Shown piece after piece: positions 54,645 to 62,911 of a DNA stretch of 64,000 nucleotides. Source of the stretch: an uncultured Alphaproteobacteria bacterium (GTDB lineage Bacteria; Pseudomonadota; Alphaproteobacteria; HIMB59); NCBI GenBank assembly GCA_902619375.1, contig CACNEB010000005.1, forward strand, positions 17,355 through 81,354. The letters run 5' to 3'. Both the position numbers and the translations under genes were made by a program. The notes under the pieces are model-generated. The model worked only from the letters and a program-made list of their open reading frames with translations, had not been told where the DNA came from and ran no database searches. How positions within the stretch are numbered: the stretch's first letter is position 1; each line of letters opens with the position of its first letter.

Positions 54645-55670
54645 TCAATGGGCACTAGAAGGAGCCCATATATTTATATCACCCTCTTTTGCAGCTTTAT
54701 TTATTTCTTTTATTTCTTTTTTTGAAAATTTTAAATTATCAAGTGTAGCTAAGTTTTCTCTAAGCTGTTTTACTGTTCTAGCCCCAATTAAAGCAGAAGT
54801 TATTGCACGATTATTTAATACCCAAGCTATAGCCATTTGGGATAGAGATTGATTTCTTCTTTTTGCAATTTTATTGAGTTCATTAATAATTTTAGTATTT
54901 TTTTTCGTTATTAAATCTTTGCTGAAAGAGCTATTCTCATTAACCCTTGAAACTTTGGGAATTCCTTTTAAATATTTATTAGATAAAAAACCTTGGGCTA
55001 GTGGAGAAAAGGCGATACAACCAACCCCTTTTTTTATGAGAGTTTTTGTTAAATCTTTTTCAATCCATCTATTAATTAATGAATAAGAAGGTTGATGAAT
55101 TAATAATTTGATTCCTTTGCTCTTTAAAATTGAAATCATTTTATTTGTCTTATTGGAGGAGTAAGAAGAGACACCAATATACAGGGCCTTACCAGCTTTA
55201 TAGATACTTTCTAAAGCATCAGCTGTTTCCTCAAGAGGTGTATTTGGATCAAAACGATGAGAATAAAATATATCTACATAATTCAGTTTCATCCTCTTTA
55301 AACTTTGATCGCAACTAGCAATTACATGTTTTTTTGAACCCCATTCACCATAGGGTCCATCCCACATATCGTAACCTGCTTTAGACGATATAATTAACTC
55401 ATCACGGTATTTTCCAAGATCACTTTTCATGACTTTTCCAAAATTAGACTCAGCACTGCCATAAGGTGGTCCATAATTATTTGCTAAATCAAAATGAGTA
55501 ATTCCTGCATCAAAAGACTCAAAAAGAATTTTTTTAGACTCTGAAGCCATTCCATTGCCACCAAAGTTATGCCATAACCCTATTGACAAGACAGGTAGTT
55601 TTAAACCACTATCACCACAGTTTCTATAATGCATTTTTTGATAGCGATTTTTGTCTGAAATATATGGCAT
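54645..55670 (-). CDS. Aldo/keto reductase (L-glyceraldehyde-3-phosphate reductase/YghZ-like)
   Basis: 341 aa. The catalytic tetrad is visible: Asp and Tyr in HFDLANNYGPPYG, Lys in ISSKAGYDMWDGPYG, and His in DIFYSHRFDP. The N-terminal YRNCGDSGLKLPVLSIGLWH and length match the YghZ/GPR group. It may reduce a toxic or side-product aldehyde from the sugar pathway. It follows ribokinase by 2 nt on the same strand. Confidence 0.88.
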   Translation of the reverse strand: MPYISDKNRYQKMHYRNCGDSGLKLPVLSIGLWHNFGGNGMASESKKILFESFDAGITHFDLANNYGPPYGSAESNFGKVMKSDLGKYRDELIISSKAGYDMWDGPYGEWGSKKHVIASCDQSLKRMKLNYVDIFYSHRFDPNTPLEETADALESIYKAGKALYIGVSSYSSNKTNKMISILKSKGIKLLIHQPSYSLINRWIEKDLTKTLIKKGVGCIAFSPLAQGFLSNKYLKGIPKVSRVNENSSFSKDLITKKNTKIINELNKIAKRRNQSLSQMAIAWVLNNRAITSALIGARTVKQLRENLATLDNLKFSKKEIKEINKAAKEGDINIWAPSSAH

Positions 55671-55672
55671 TT

Positions 55673-56593
55673 TTAAAGTAATTCCTCTTTGTATGGCATC
55701 GAATTTGCTGCTCCCTCCCTTGTAACAGAAACACCTGCCACAAGATTAGCAAACTCAATAGCTTCTTTGTAGTTTTTATTTTTTGAGATTGCCACACTTA
55801 GAGCCCCATTAAAAGCATCTCCCGCACCTGTTGTGTCAACTACTGGTTTTTTTAGATTTGAAGCAGGTACCATAAACTCCTCTTTATTGTTTTTAAAATA
55901 ACAACCATTTTCTCCAAGTGTAATAATTATATTCTTTATCCCTTTGTCTAAAAAAAAACTTCCTGCTTTTTTACAGTCTTCCTCATTTTTAATTGATTGA
56001 CCGTAATAAAAACTTGCTTCCGTTTCATTGGGGGTAAAAAAATCAAAATATTGAAAGTTATCATTAGTTATTTCACTGGCGGGTGCTGGATTTAGAATTG
56101 TTGTACAATTAAAATTTTTCGCTTTTTTTATAGCATAGAGTGTTACCTCTTTTGGTGTCTCTAACTGAGTTAAAAAAACATCAGAAGACTCAATTATATT
56201 TAACTTTGAGTCGATTAAATTTTCATCAATTGTACCAGCAGCTCCTGGAACAACATTTATTGCATTTTGCCCAGTTTTTTCATTAATCAATATACCTGCA
56301 GCACCAGTTGATTCATTTTCAGAGATAACCAAACCATCATAATTTATTTTATCTCTCTTGTATAAAGAGATTGCAAGATCGGCATAGCTATCTTTACCTA
56401 CTTTACTTATAAATGATACATTACCTCCTGCTCTAGCTGCTGCTATTGCTTGGTTAGACCCTTTACCACCTGGTCCGATGATGTATTTTTTTCCTAATAT
56501 GGTTTGACCTGGTATTGGAATATCATTTGCAAAAAAACACAGATCTGCAACGAATATCCCAAATACACAAATACTCAATGATCTAGTACCCAA
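55673..56593 (-). CDS. rbsK: Ribokinase
   Basis: 306 aa PfkB-family kinase. GPGGKGSNQAIAAARAGG is the sugar-binding glycine pair. LNPAPASEI, TPNETEASFYYG and the anion-hole DTTGAGDAFNGAL (catalytic Asp about 255) are typical of RbsK. It makes ribose-5-phosphate from D-ribose. The start overlaps fucU by 19 nt. Other pentoses or deoxyribose remain possible. Confidence 0.87.
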   Translation of the reverse strand: MGTRSLSICVFGIFVADLCFFANDIPIPGQTILGKKYIIGPGGKGSNQAIAAARAGGNVSFISKVGKDSYADLAISLYKRDKINYDGLVISENESTGAAGILINEKTGQNAINVVPGAAGTIDENLIDSKLNIIESSDVFLTQLETPKEVTLYAIKKAKNFNCTTILNPAPASEITNDNFQYFDFFTPNETEASFYYGQSIKNEEDCKKAGSFFLDKGIKNIIITLGENGCYFKNNKEEFMVPASNLKKPVVDTTGAGDAFNGALSVAISKNKNYKEAIEFANLVAGVSVTREGAANSMPYKEELL

Positions 56594-57033
56594 ACAGTAC
56601 CATCAGGTTTAATAACTCCTTTAGTTAAGATGAAGCATCCAAATGGTCTTGTTTCGTTTGTTGTTATTATGGCAAATGCCTTTTTGGCTTCATCATAAAA
56701 TTTAAACCTTTCAATAGATGAAATTTTCCAATGCTCTCCTGAGATTTTCTTAGTTATGTCAATTATTTCTTGATGAACTTCATTTAATTGATCTGGATTT
56801 CCATCAATTTCCATCCTTTGAATAGGAGAGTCGACGAAGCTATCTAGAGGAAATACAGAGAGTATAGCCTCGGCAGCTCTTGTAGCATTTACACCATCAA
56901 TACGATGAACTTTGGAGTTCATCGAATAGGCGGGAAAATTTGAGTCACATAAAATTAATTTATCTCCATGTCCCATCGCTCTTAAAGTATGCAAAACCTC
57001 TGGACTAAGAATAGGATCAATTTTAATAAGCAT
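56575..57033 (-). CDS. fucU: RbsD/FucU family sugar mutarotase
   Basis: 152 aa. MGHGDKLILCDSNFPAYS (about 20-37) has the FucU/RbsD catalytic His and Asp. RFKFYDEAKKAFAIITTNET near the end is closer to FucU (L-fucose mutarotase) than to RbsD. It speeds interconversion of sugar anomers for the following kinase. It is first in the fucU-rbsK-aldo/keto reductase group. Confidence 0.87.
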   Translation of the reverse strand: MLIKIDPILSPEVLHTLRAMGHGDKLILCDSNFPAYSMNSKVHRIDGVNATRAAEAILSVFPLDSFVDSPIQRMEIDGNPDQLNEVHQEIIDITKKISGEHWKISSIERFKFYDEAKKAFAIITTNETRPFGCFILTKGVIKPDGTVWVLDH

Positions 57034-57072
57034 ATAACATAGAACTAAATTAATTCGTTAAATTCAACTTAA

Positions 57073-58089
57073 TTAATTAATCTTTACTGGTTTGGATCTT
57101 AGTTTTCCGACAGTCTCTAGCTCTGCTTTTCTGCATAACTTTGGAGGGAGACCTTTATTTATTAGTTTTAAATCTTCAAACACTATTTCGCCCATTTCAT
57201 AAAACACAGACTCTAGAGCTCCCGCTCTGTGTGCTGAGAAAAGAATATTTTTAGATTTACGTATGGGATCATTTTTTTTTACTGGCTCCTCAGGAAATAC
57301 ATCTGTTGCAACTTTTATTTTTCTTTTTTTTGAAATTTTTAGTAGGTCTTTAAAATTCACTACATTAGCTCTACTTAGAATTAGTAAACAAGAATTTTCT
57401 TTCATCAGACTCAGTAGCTTTTTATCAATCATATGTTTGTTTTTTGTTGTGATAGAACTAAGAACATATATCACATCTGATTTTTTAAATATTTCATTAA
57501 GAGAATTAATTTTACAATTATTATCCTCAAGCAACTTGCTTGGAAGCCAAGGGTCGTATGCAAGAAAATTATTTGTGAATGGCTCTAACAAGGGTTTTAA
57601 CTTTTTGGCTAGATCTCCAAAACCAATAAAGCTGACAGTGTTATTCTGCAATAAACTAGCGTTCATATTACTTTCCAATCCATATTTTTCTTTATTATTA
57701 ATAAAATCTATATGTGATTGATGAATTTCCCTCTTGAGAGATAAAGTAAAACCAACTGCAATTTCAGCAACTGTTTGAGCAAAAACAGGAGCAGTGGAGA
57801 GAACATAGATACCATTTCTAAAACAATACTCATAATCCATATTGTCCATGAAGTTGCTCTCAACATTGAATATAGCTTTAAGTTTTGCTGCCTTTTTTAA
57901 AATTGAATTTGGAAGGTCAGGTTGTCCAATTATAAAATCTGCTTTTGATATATTGTTTTGATAAAAATTTTTTTTATTTTTTATTGGAGCGTTAATAAGT
58001 TTGAAATTTTTTTTTAAATAAACAAGCTTATCTTTAGAGAAAATAAGATCCATTTGTCTTGGAAAAGGATCAACAATTATTGTTTTCAT
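57073..58089 (-). CDS. D-isomer-specific 2-hydroxyacid dehydrogenase family protein
   Basis: 338 aa. The NAD-binding VSFIGFGDLAKKLKPLL (about 150) and the catalytic Arg (ILSRANVVNFKDLL), Glu (DVFPEEP) and His (FSAHRAGALE) are in family order. It reduces a 2-oxo acid or oxidises a D-2-hydroxy acid with NAD(P). The substrate is unknown, perhaps a sugar-derived acid. It diverges from the lyxose-isomerase-like gene. A TATAAT stands 6 nt before its ATG, so the mRNA is probably leaderless. Confidence 0.83.
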   Translation of the reverse strand: MKTIIVDPFPRQMDLIFSKDKLVYLKKNFKLINAPIKNKKNFYQNNISKADFIIGQPDLPNSILKKAAKLKAIFNVESNFMDNMDYEYCFRNGIYVLSTAPVFAQTVAEIAVGFTLSLKREIHQSHIDFINNKEKYGLESNMNASLLQNNTVSFIGFGDLAKKLKPLLEPFTNNFLAYDPWLPSKLLEDNNCKINSLNEIFKKSDVIYVLSSITTKNKHMIDKKLLSLMKENSCLLILSRANVVNFKDLLKISKKRKIKVATDVFPEEPVKKNDPIRKSKNILFSAHRAGALESVFYEMGEIVFEDLKLINKGLPPKLCRKAELETVGKLRSKPVKIN

Positions 58090-58092
58090 TAC

Positions 58093-58107
58093 TTGATTAT
58101 ATCAATT
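58093..58107. promoter_or_regulatory. Palindromic motif TTGATTATATCAATT with embedded -10 (leaderless promoter)
   Basis: The motif begins 3 nt before the 2-hydroxyacid dehydrogenase start codon, as seen on the plus strand. It includes the minus-strand TATAAT (58101-58096), 6 nt from the ATG. TTGAT/ATCAA arms are 3 nt apart. An almost identical motif lies at the same place before the aldolase gene (60769-60784), pointing to a common regulator. Confidence 0.5.
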
Positions 58108-58135
58108 ATTTATTTTTTTGATAATCTAAGTTGAA

Positions 58136-58801
58136 ATGAAAAGATCTGAAATAAATGCTGCAATATCTGAAGCTAAAGATATGATCGATAGATATTCGTG
58201 GGTTCTACCTAAATGGGGCTATTGGTCTAAAGAAGAGTACAACAATAATCCTGACCTAAAAAATTATTTAAAAAATCATCAAATGGGCTGGGATGTTACT
58301 GATTTTGGTAAAGGCGAATTTGAAAAAAAAGGTATCACCTTGTTTTGTATAAGGAATGGAATACAGGGTAATAATGATGACAAACCCTATGCAGAAAAGT
58401 TATTGTTTATGAGAGAAGGTCAAGAAATTCCTTTTCATAGCCATAAGGTAAAACTAGAAGATATAATTAATCGGGGAGGCGGGGAATTAGTAATTGAATT
58501 TTTAGAAGTCGACTCAAATCAAATTGAATTAAACTCTAAAATTGATGTTCTTGTTGATGGTGAAATAGTTTCCGTTGCACCAAGAGAACCCTTAATTTTA
58601 AAAAGAGGCCAGAGCGTCACTGTTGAAAGAAACATATATCATAAATTTTACTCTGCTAAGGGTTCAGGAATGGTTATGGCAGGAGAGGTTTCTCAAGTCA
58701 ACGATGATAATAAAGATAACTATTTTTTAGAAAGTGTGGGAAGGTTTACTGAAGTTGAAGAAGATGAAGTTGCGATACATCCTCTCTGGAATGAAATATA
58801 A
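58136..58801 (+). CDS. D-lyxose isomerase-family sugar isomerase
   Basis: 221 aa cupin. The metal site is HSHKVKLED (His101, His103, Glu108) with His169 in ERNIYHKFYS. YWSKEEYNNN, GWDVTDFGKGEFEKKGITLF and FCIRNG match D-lyxose/D-mannose isomerases. The products would be D-xylulose (from D-lyxose) or D-fructose (from D-mannose). Both fit the xylulokinase and the fructokinase/pfkA nearby. The stop overlaps the next ATG (TAATG). Confidence 0.87.
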   Translation: MKRSEINAAISEAKDMIDRYSWVLPKWGYWSKEEYNNNPDLKNYLKNHQMGWDVTDFGKGEFEKKGITLFCIRNGIQGNNDDKPYAEKLLFMREGQEIPFHSHKVKLEDIINRGGGELVIEFLEVDSNQIELNSKIDVLVDGEIVSVAPREPLILKRGQSVTVERNIYHKFYSAKGSGMVMAGEVSQVNDDNKDNYFLESVGRFTEVEEDEVAIHPLWNEI

Positions 58802-59778
58802 TGCAAAGAGGTATAATTGGCCTTGGAATGTGGTGTGTAGATACCACATACAAAATAGATAATTTACCTGATAGAGGTAAATTAGAAGCAATTTCTAATA
58901 CTTTTCAATGCGTAGGTGGAGGTCCATCGAATGTTTTGACGGATTTAAATTCTTTAGGATTTAAACATCCAATGTACGCAATGGGATCAATTGGACTTGA
59001 TACAGATGCATCAATTATAAAAAAACATTGTAGAGAAAATAAAATAGAGACTAAATATTTAATTGTATCAAAGCAAATTTCTACTTCTCATACCGTTTGT
59101 ATGTTTGAAAAACAAAAAGAAAGAACTTTTTTATATTATCCAGGGGCAAACAGCTTACTTGATAAAAAACATTTTAAAATTAACCAATTAAAAATTTCAC
59201 CTAAAGTTCTTTATGTCGGATATATTACACTATTAGGTAATTTGGACAAATTTGATGTTGACAAAAAAACTCGTTTATCAAAAGTTTTAAAAAAAGCTAA
59301 AAGTAAAAATGTGATAACAGTTTTAGATTTAGTTTCAAATAAGCACCCTAAATATAAAAATATTATTGAAAGCTCATTGCCATTCATCGATTATTTGCTT
59401 TTAAATGAAATTGAAGCAGAGATACTATTTAATAAAAAAATATACGACTTCAATAAAAAACTTAATCAAAAAATCTTAATCAAGTTAATCAGTAAAGTTT
59501 TCAAAAAGGGTATCATTAGAGGAGTTGTTATTCATAGTCCAACTGAGTCGCTCTATTTTGATAGATCAAAAAAAATTTACACTAAATCAAAGGTTTTACC
59601 AAAAAACAGGGTAATAAATTCAGTTGGAGCTGGAGATGCTTTTTGTGCAGCGTTTATATTTGGAATACATGAAAATTGGGACATAAAAAAAACTCTCAAA
59701 AAGGCTCATGCAGCTGGGACATCTATGATGAAAGTTAATGCCTCTTCTGGAAATTTACCCAATATATCTAAATTATAA
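58801..59778 (+). CDS. PfkB family carbohydrate kinase
   Basis: 325 aa. The N-terminal GGGPSNVLTDLNSLG is the sugar-binding region, and NSVGAGDAFCAAF (catalytic Asp about 280) the PfkB signature 2. LLNEIEAEILF is also typical. It is coupled to the lyxose-isomerase-like gene by a one-base overlap, so it likely phosphorylates that enzyme's keto product or a related sugar. It converges on the aldolase-like gene with a 6-nt overlap (TTATAA holds both stops). Confidence 0.86.
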   Translation: MQRGIIGLGMWCVDTTYKIDNLPDRGKLEAISNTFQCVGGGPSNVLTDLNSLGFKHPMYAMGSIGLDTDASIIKKHCRENKIETKYLIVSKQISTSHTVCMFEKQKERTFLYYPGANSLLDKKHFKINQLKISPKVLYVGYITLLGNLDKFDVDKKTRLSKVLKKAKSKNVITVLDLVSNKHPKYKNIIESSLPFIDYLLLNEIEAEILFNKKIYDFNKKLNQKILIKLISKVFKKGIIRGVVIHSPTESLYFDRSKKIYTKSKVLPKNRVINSVGAGDAFCAAFIFGIHENWDIKKTLKKAHAAGTSMMKVNASSGNLPNISKL

Positions 59779-60765
59779 TTTTAAAACTTTTTCAGTGATC
59801 TCAAGGTCTTTTAAAAGTTTCCTGTCGGGTATGAGTTTATTTTTCTTTAATTCAGAATGGTAAAGTTTTACAGCATCCTTAGGTTTAATGTTACTTTCAA
59901 CAACTTCTCTCATAATTTTTACTAATAAGATAGGATCTTCAGCTAAGTTAATTTTTCTCCCAAACAAAGCTACTTTTGCACCATATTGACTGGCTTTTTT
60001 AATTAATTCAAAACAATCTCTTGTCGTGCCCTTGCTACCCCCAAGAATACCAACAATAAGATTTTCAGGATCGAAGCTGGCTAGCTCCTCCATTGCTTTT
60101 GGACCATTGTAAGCTATTTTCAAAAAAAGAGGTCTCTCATCCCTAGTCTGCCCAGCTATTGCTTTTATAATGCAATCGTTAATGTAATCACCCATTTGTC
60201 TTATGTTCATATTTAGATCAATCGGGGAATTAAATACTTCTAAAAAATGTTTAAATTTATATTTAGAAGCCTCAATTCTATATTCTTTATAGGCATTTAA
60301 CATTGCAAGGTCATAGTCAACATTATTAGAAAATGTTATAGAAAATAAACCAAGGTTAACTAATTTACTTACTTTGTTCATTTGAGCAGACCGAAAAGGT
60401 CTAGGATTAGTTTTTCTATAATTTCCATTTCTCATCAGCCAGATATCAGTCGTATCATTCACTCTAATAGCAGGTGTAATACTTGAATTTTTAAATAAAT
60501 TTCTTTTTACAAGATCTTCACCAACTGATGCAGACATCAGCATAATATCCACTAAATTAGATTTAGTCATCGATATCATTGCATTTTTGTAATCTACTAG
60601 GTTTTTATATCCTTTTAGTACTTTTCCATTTTCATTTCTTTTTGATCCAGGTGTTGTGATGCCCATTGCTAGATCGCCATCTTTAGCATCTGCTATAATG
60701 AAGTCTCTTGGAGAATATTTATTATTTTTTATTTTAAGAATTTTTTTATCTAAAGACTTATTCAT
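59773..60765 (-). CDS. Class I aldolase-like protein (DeoC/LacD/FbaB superfamily)
   Basis: 330 aa predicted TIM barrel. FLKIAYNGPKAMEE (Lys about 209) is placed like the Schiff-base lysine strand. IVGILGGSKGTTRDCFELI and GAKVALFGRKINLAEDP match the phosphate-binding end of FbaB/LsrF-type aldolases. The start FIIADAKDGDLAMG is also of that type. It probably cleaves a ketose phosphate made by the neighbouring PfkB kinase. The substrate is unknown. TATAAT lies 6 nt before its ATG. Confidence 0.65.
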   Translation of the reverse strand: MNKSLDKKILKIKNNKYSPRDFIIADAKDGDLAMGITTPGSKRNENGKVLKGYKNLVDYKNAMISMTKSNLVDIMLMSASVGEDLVKRNLFKNSSITPAIRVNDTTDIWLMRNGNYRKTNPRPFRSAQMNKVSKLVNLGLFSITFSNNVDYDLAMLNAYKEYRIEASKYKFKHFLEVFNSPIDLNMNIRQMGDYINDCIIKAIAGQTRDERPLFLKIAYNGPKAMEELASFDPENLIVGILGGSKGTTRDCFELIKKASQYGAKVALFGRKINLAEDPILLVKIMREVVESNIKPKDAVKLYHSELKKNKLIPDRKLLKDLEITEKVLKL

Positions 60766-60768
60766 GAT

Positions 60769-60819
60769 TTGATTATACTCAATTCTAAAAATAGAAAATA
60801 GTTTTATTCTCTATATAAT
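60769..60819. promoter_or_regulatory. Divergent leaderless promoters of the aldolase-like and xylB genes with shared palindromic motif
   Basis: TTGATTATACTCAATT (60769-60784) starts 3 nt from the aldolase ATG and holds minus-strand TATAAT (60777-60772), 6 nt from that ATG. Plus-strand TATAAT (60814-60819) is exactly 6 nt before the xylB ATG. No Shine-Dalgarno is seen for either gene. The motif repeats that at 58093-58107 with one extra base. Confidence 0.55.
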
Positions 60820-60825
60820 ATAAAA

Positions 60826-62280
60826 ATGTATTTAGGTATTGATCTTGGTACTTCTTCGATGAAGTGTTTGCTACTTGGAGAAGAACAAGAAATTTTGTTG
60901 AGTGTTATTAGTGAAGATATACCACTGTCCACGCCTCAAAATGGCTGGTCAGAACAAGATCCATCATTTTGGATAAAAGCGTTAGATCAGTGTATCAAAC
61001 AAATTGTTTTAAAATTTGATTTATCGCAGATTAAAGCTGTATCTTTTTCCGGACATATGCATGGTGCAACTTGTATTGATAAAAATTATAAGGTCATAAG
61101 GCCATGTATACTTTGGAATGATACACGTAGTTTTAAGCAGTGCAGTCAAATTATGGCTAACGAAACTGTTATGGATATAGCTGGAAATCTAGCAATGCCT
61201 GGTTTTACATCTCCAAAAATCTTATGGATGAAAGAACACGAAAGTGAAAATTTTAAATCAATTGCAAAGGTTTTATTGCCGAAAGACTATTTAAGGTTTT
61301 ATTTAACGGGAGAGTTTTTTAGTGATTTGTCAGACGCAGCAGGCACTTATTGGTTAGATGTTAAAAATAGAACTTGGTCTAATAAACTTTTAGATATTGG
61401 CTCAATGGATATCTCGCAAATGCCTAAAACTTGTGAGGGTACCGATCAAACAGGTGTAATTAAAAAAGATATTGCAGAAAAATATGGCTTTAATAACTCT
61501 TGCAAAGTATTTGGTGGAGCAGGAGATAATGCTGCAGCCGCTGTTGGATTAGGGCTTTACCAAGAGGGAAATGCTTCATTATCTTTGGGTACTTCTGGTG
61601 TAATTTTTGGTTCAACAAAAAATTTTTTAAAAAATTATGATGATGCGATACATTCCTTTTGCCACTGCTTACCAGAAACATGGCATCTTATGTCAGTGAT
61701 GCTCTCTTGTACCTCAAATGTTAATTGGTTTATAAATAATTTTAATTCATCAATTGAAGAGATTAATAAAGTGTTAAGTTCTGTTTTAAATCATTTTTCT
61801 GATACAAATAGATACCCTTATTATCTTCCTTATCTCACAGGTGAGAGAACCCCAATTAATGACCCTCATATAAGAGCAAGTTTTCACGAAATGAGTATTG
61901 ACACTAATCGAGACACATTAATCTATAGTTTAATAGAGGGTATTTCTTTCGGTTTGTATGATAATTATTCTTCCTTAGTTAAGACAGGTATAAAGTTAGA
62001 TAACATCTTTGTAATAGGAGGTGGTTCTAAAAATGATAGCTGGATACAAATACTTGCTTCATTGATGGAGAGAGATTTATCTATAACAGAAGCTTCAGAT
62101 ACAATGGCTGCTTTTGGGGCTGCTAGAATAGCATTTCTTGGTTACAATAATTTAAAACCAAGAGAAGCCCTTAGTCTTCCAAAAGTCAAAAAAATTATAG
62201 GTAAGAATGAAATTCAAACGGATATCTTAAAAGACAGATTTTTAAGGTGGAAAAGCTTTTATTTAGGAAAAAATGTCTAG
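60826..62280 (+). CDS. xylB: Xylulokinase
   Basis: 484 aa, the same length as E. coli XylB. GIDLGTSSMKCLLL is the FGGY ATPase start, SGHMHGATCID (about 82) the xylulokinase-type substrate loop, and ILWNDTRS the following block. FGGAGDNAAAAVGLG and IGGGSKNDSWIQILASLM complete the fold. It makes D-xylulose-5-phosphate, matching the lyxose isomerase upstream. Start ATG 60826 has TATAAT 6 nt before. It overlaps the FrcK-like gene by 8 nt. Confidence 0.92.
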   Translation: MYLGIDLGTSSMKCLLLGEEQEILLSVISEDIPLSTPQNGWSEQDPSFWIKALDQCIKQIVLKFDLSQIKAVSFSGHMHGATCIDKNYKVIRPCILWNDTRSFKQCSQIMANETVMDIAGNLAMPGFTSPKILWMKEHESENFKSIAKVLLPKDYLRFYLTGEFFSDLSDAAGTYWLDVKNRTWSNKLLDIGSMDISQMPKTCEGTDQTGVIKKDIAEKYGFNNSCKVFGGAGDNAAAAVGLGLYQEGNASLSLGTSGVIFGSTKNFLKNYDDAIHSFCHCLPETWHLMSVMLSCTSNVNWFINNFNSSIEEINKVLSSVLNHFSDTNRYPYYLPYLTGERTPINDPHIRASFHEMSIDTNRDTLIYSLIEGISFGLYDNYSSLVKTGIKLDNIFVIGGGSKNDSWIQILASLMERDLSITEASDTMAAFGAARIAFLGYNNLKPREALSLPKVKKIIGKNEIQTDILKDRFLRWKSFYLGKNV

Positions 62281-62911
62281 TAGCCAAAGATTAGAATTCC
62301 CTGAATTAGTAAACAAAATACTAGAAAATGTTATTAAAATTAATCAAAGTCGTTATTTTATTGCAATTTCAGGAGCGCCAGCATCTGGAAAAAGCACAAT
62401 ATCTGAAAAATTAAAGTCTGAACTAATATCAAAAAACCACAAATCAAGTGTTCTTCAAATGGATGGTTTCCATCTAGATAATAATATTCTTGAGAAAAAA
62501 AAATTGATTGAGAGAAAAGGGGCACCGGAAACATTTGATGTACTAGGTTTATTAAATTGTTTATTAAGATTAAAAAACGAGGGTGAAGTAATTGTTCCTA
62601 TCTTTGATAGATCATTAGAACTATCAAGATCATCTGCATTAGTCATATCTGAGAATACAAAAATTATAATAGTAGAGGGTAATTATTTATTGCTTGATCA
62701 AGAACCATGGAGAAAAATTCATAATTTTTTTGACACAACTATAATGATTGATTGCAATAAAGATATTTTAGAAAAAAGATTAATTGAAAGATGGGAGAGT
62801 TATGGGCTATCTAATGATCAAATTAAAAATAAAGTTTACAAAAATGATCTTCCAAATGGATTAAATGTTATTAGTAAAAGTATTTCTGCTAAATTTAATT
62901 TAATAAATTAA
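62273..62911 (+). CDS. P-loop kinase of the uridine kinase/FrcK type
   Basis: 212 aa. The P-loop is SGAPASGKSTISEKL (about 33-47), followed by LQMDGFHLDN and KGAPETFDVLGLL, which match the nucleoside-kinase-like proteins encoded next to fructose ABC transporters (FrcK). IIIVEGNYLLLDQEPW is the Walker B region. In rhizobial loci frcK accompanies frcBCA, as here. The substrate, a sugar or nucleoside, is unproven. It shares a TTAA stop with the converging frcA. Confidence 0.8.
   Translation: MSSSQRLEFPELVNKILENVIKINQSRYFIAISGAPASGKSTISEKLKSELISKNHKSSVLQMDGFHLDNNILEKKKLIERKGAPETFDVLGLLNCLLRLKNEGEVIVPIFDRSLELSRSSALVISENTKIIIVEGNYLLLDQEPWRKIHNFFDTTIMIDCNKDILEKRLIERWESYGLSNDQIKNKVYKNDLPNGLNVISKSISAKFNLIN

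Noticed and set aside
57263-57721. 152-aa plus-strand frame opposite the 2-hydroxyacid dehydrogenase
   Set aside because: The dehydrogenase has all catalytic residues on the minus strand; the plus frame is a hydrophobic shadow.
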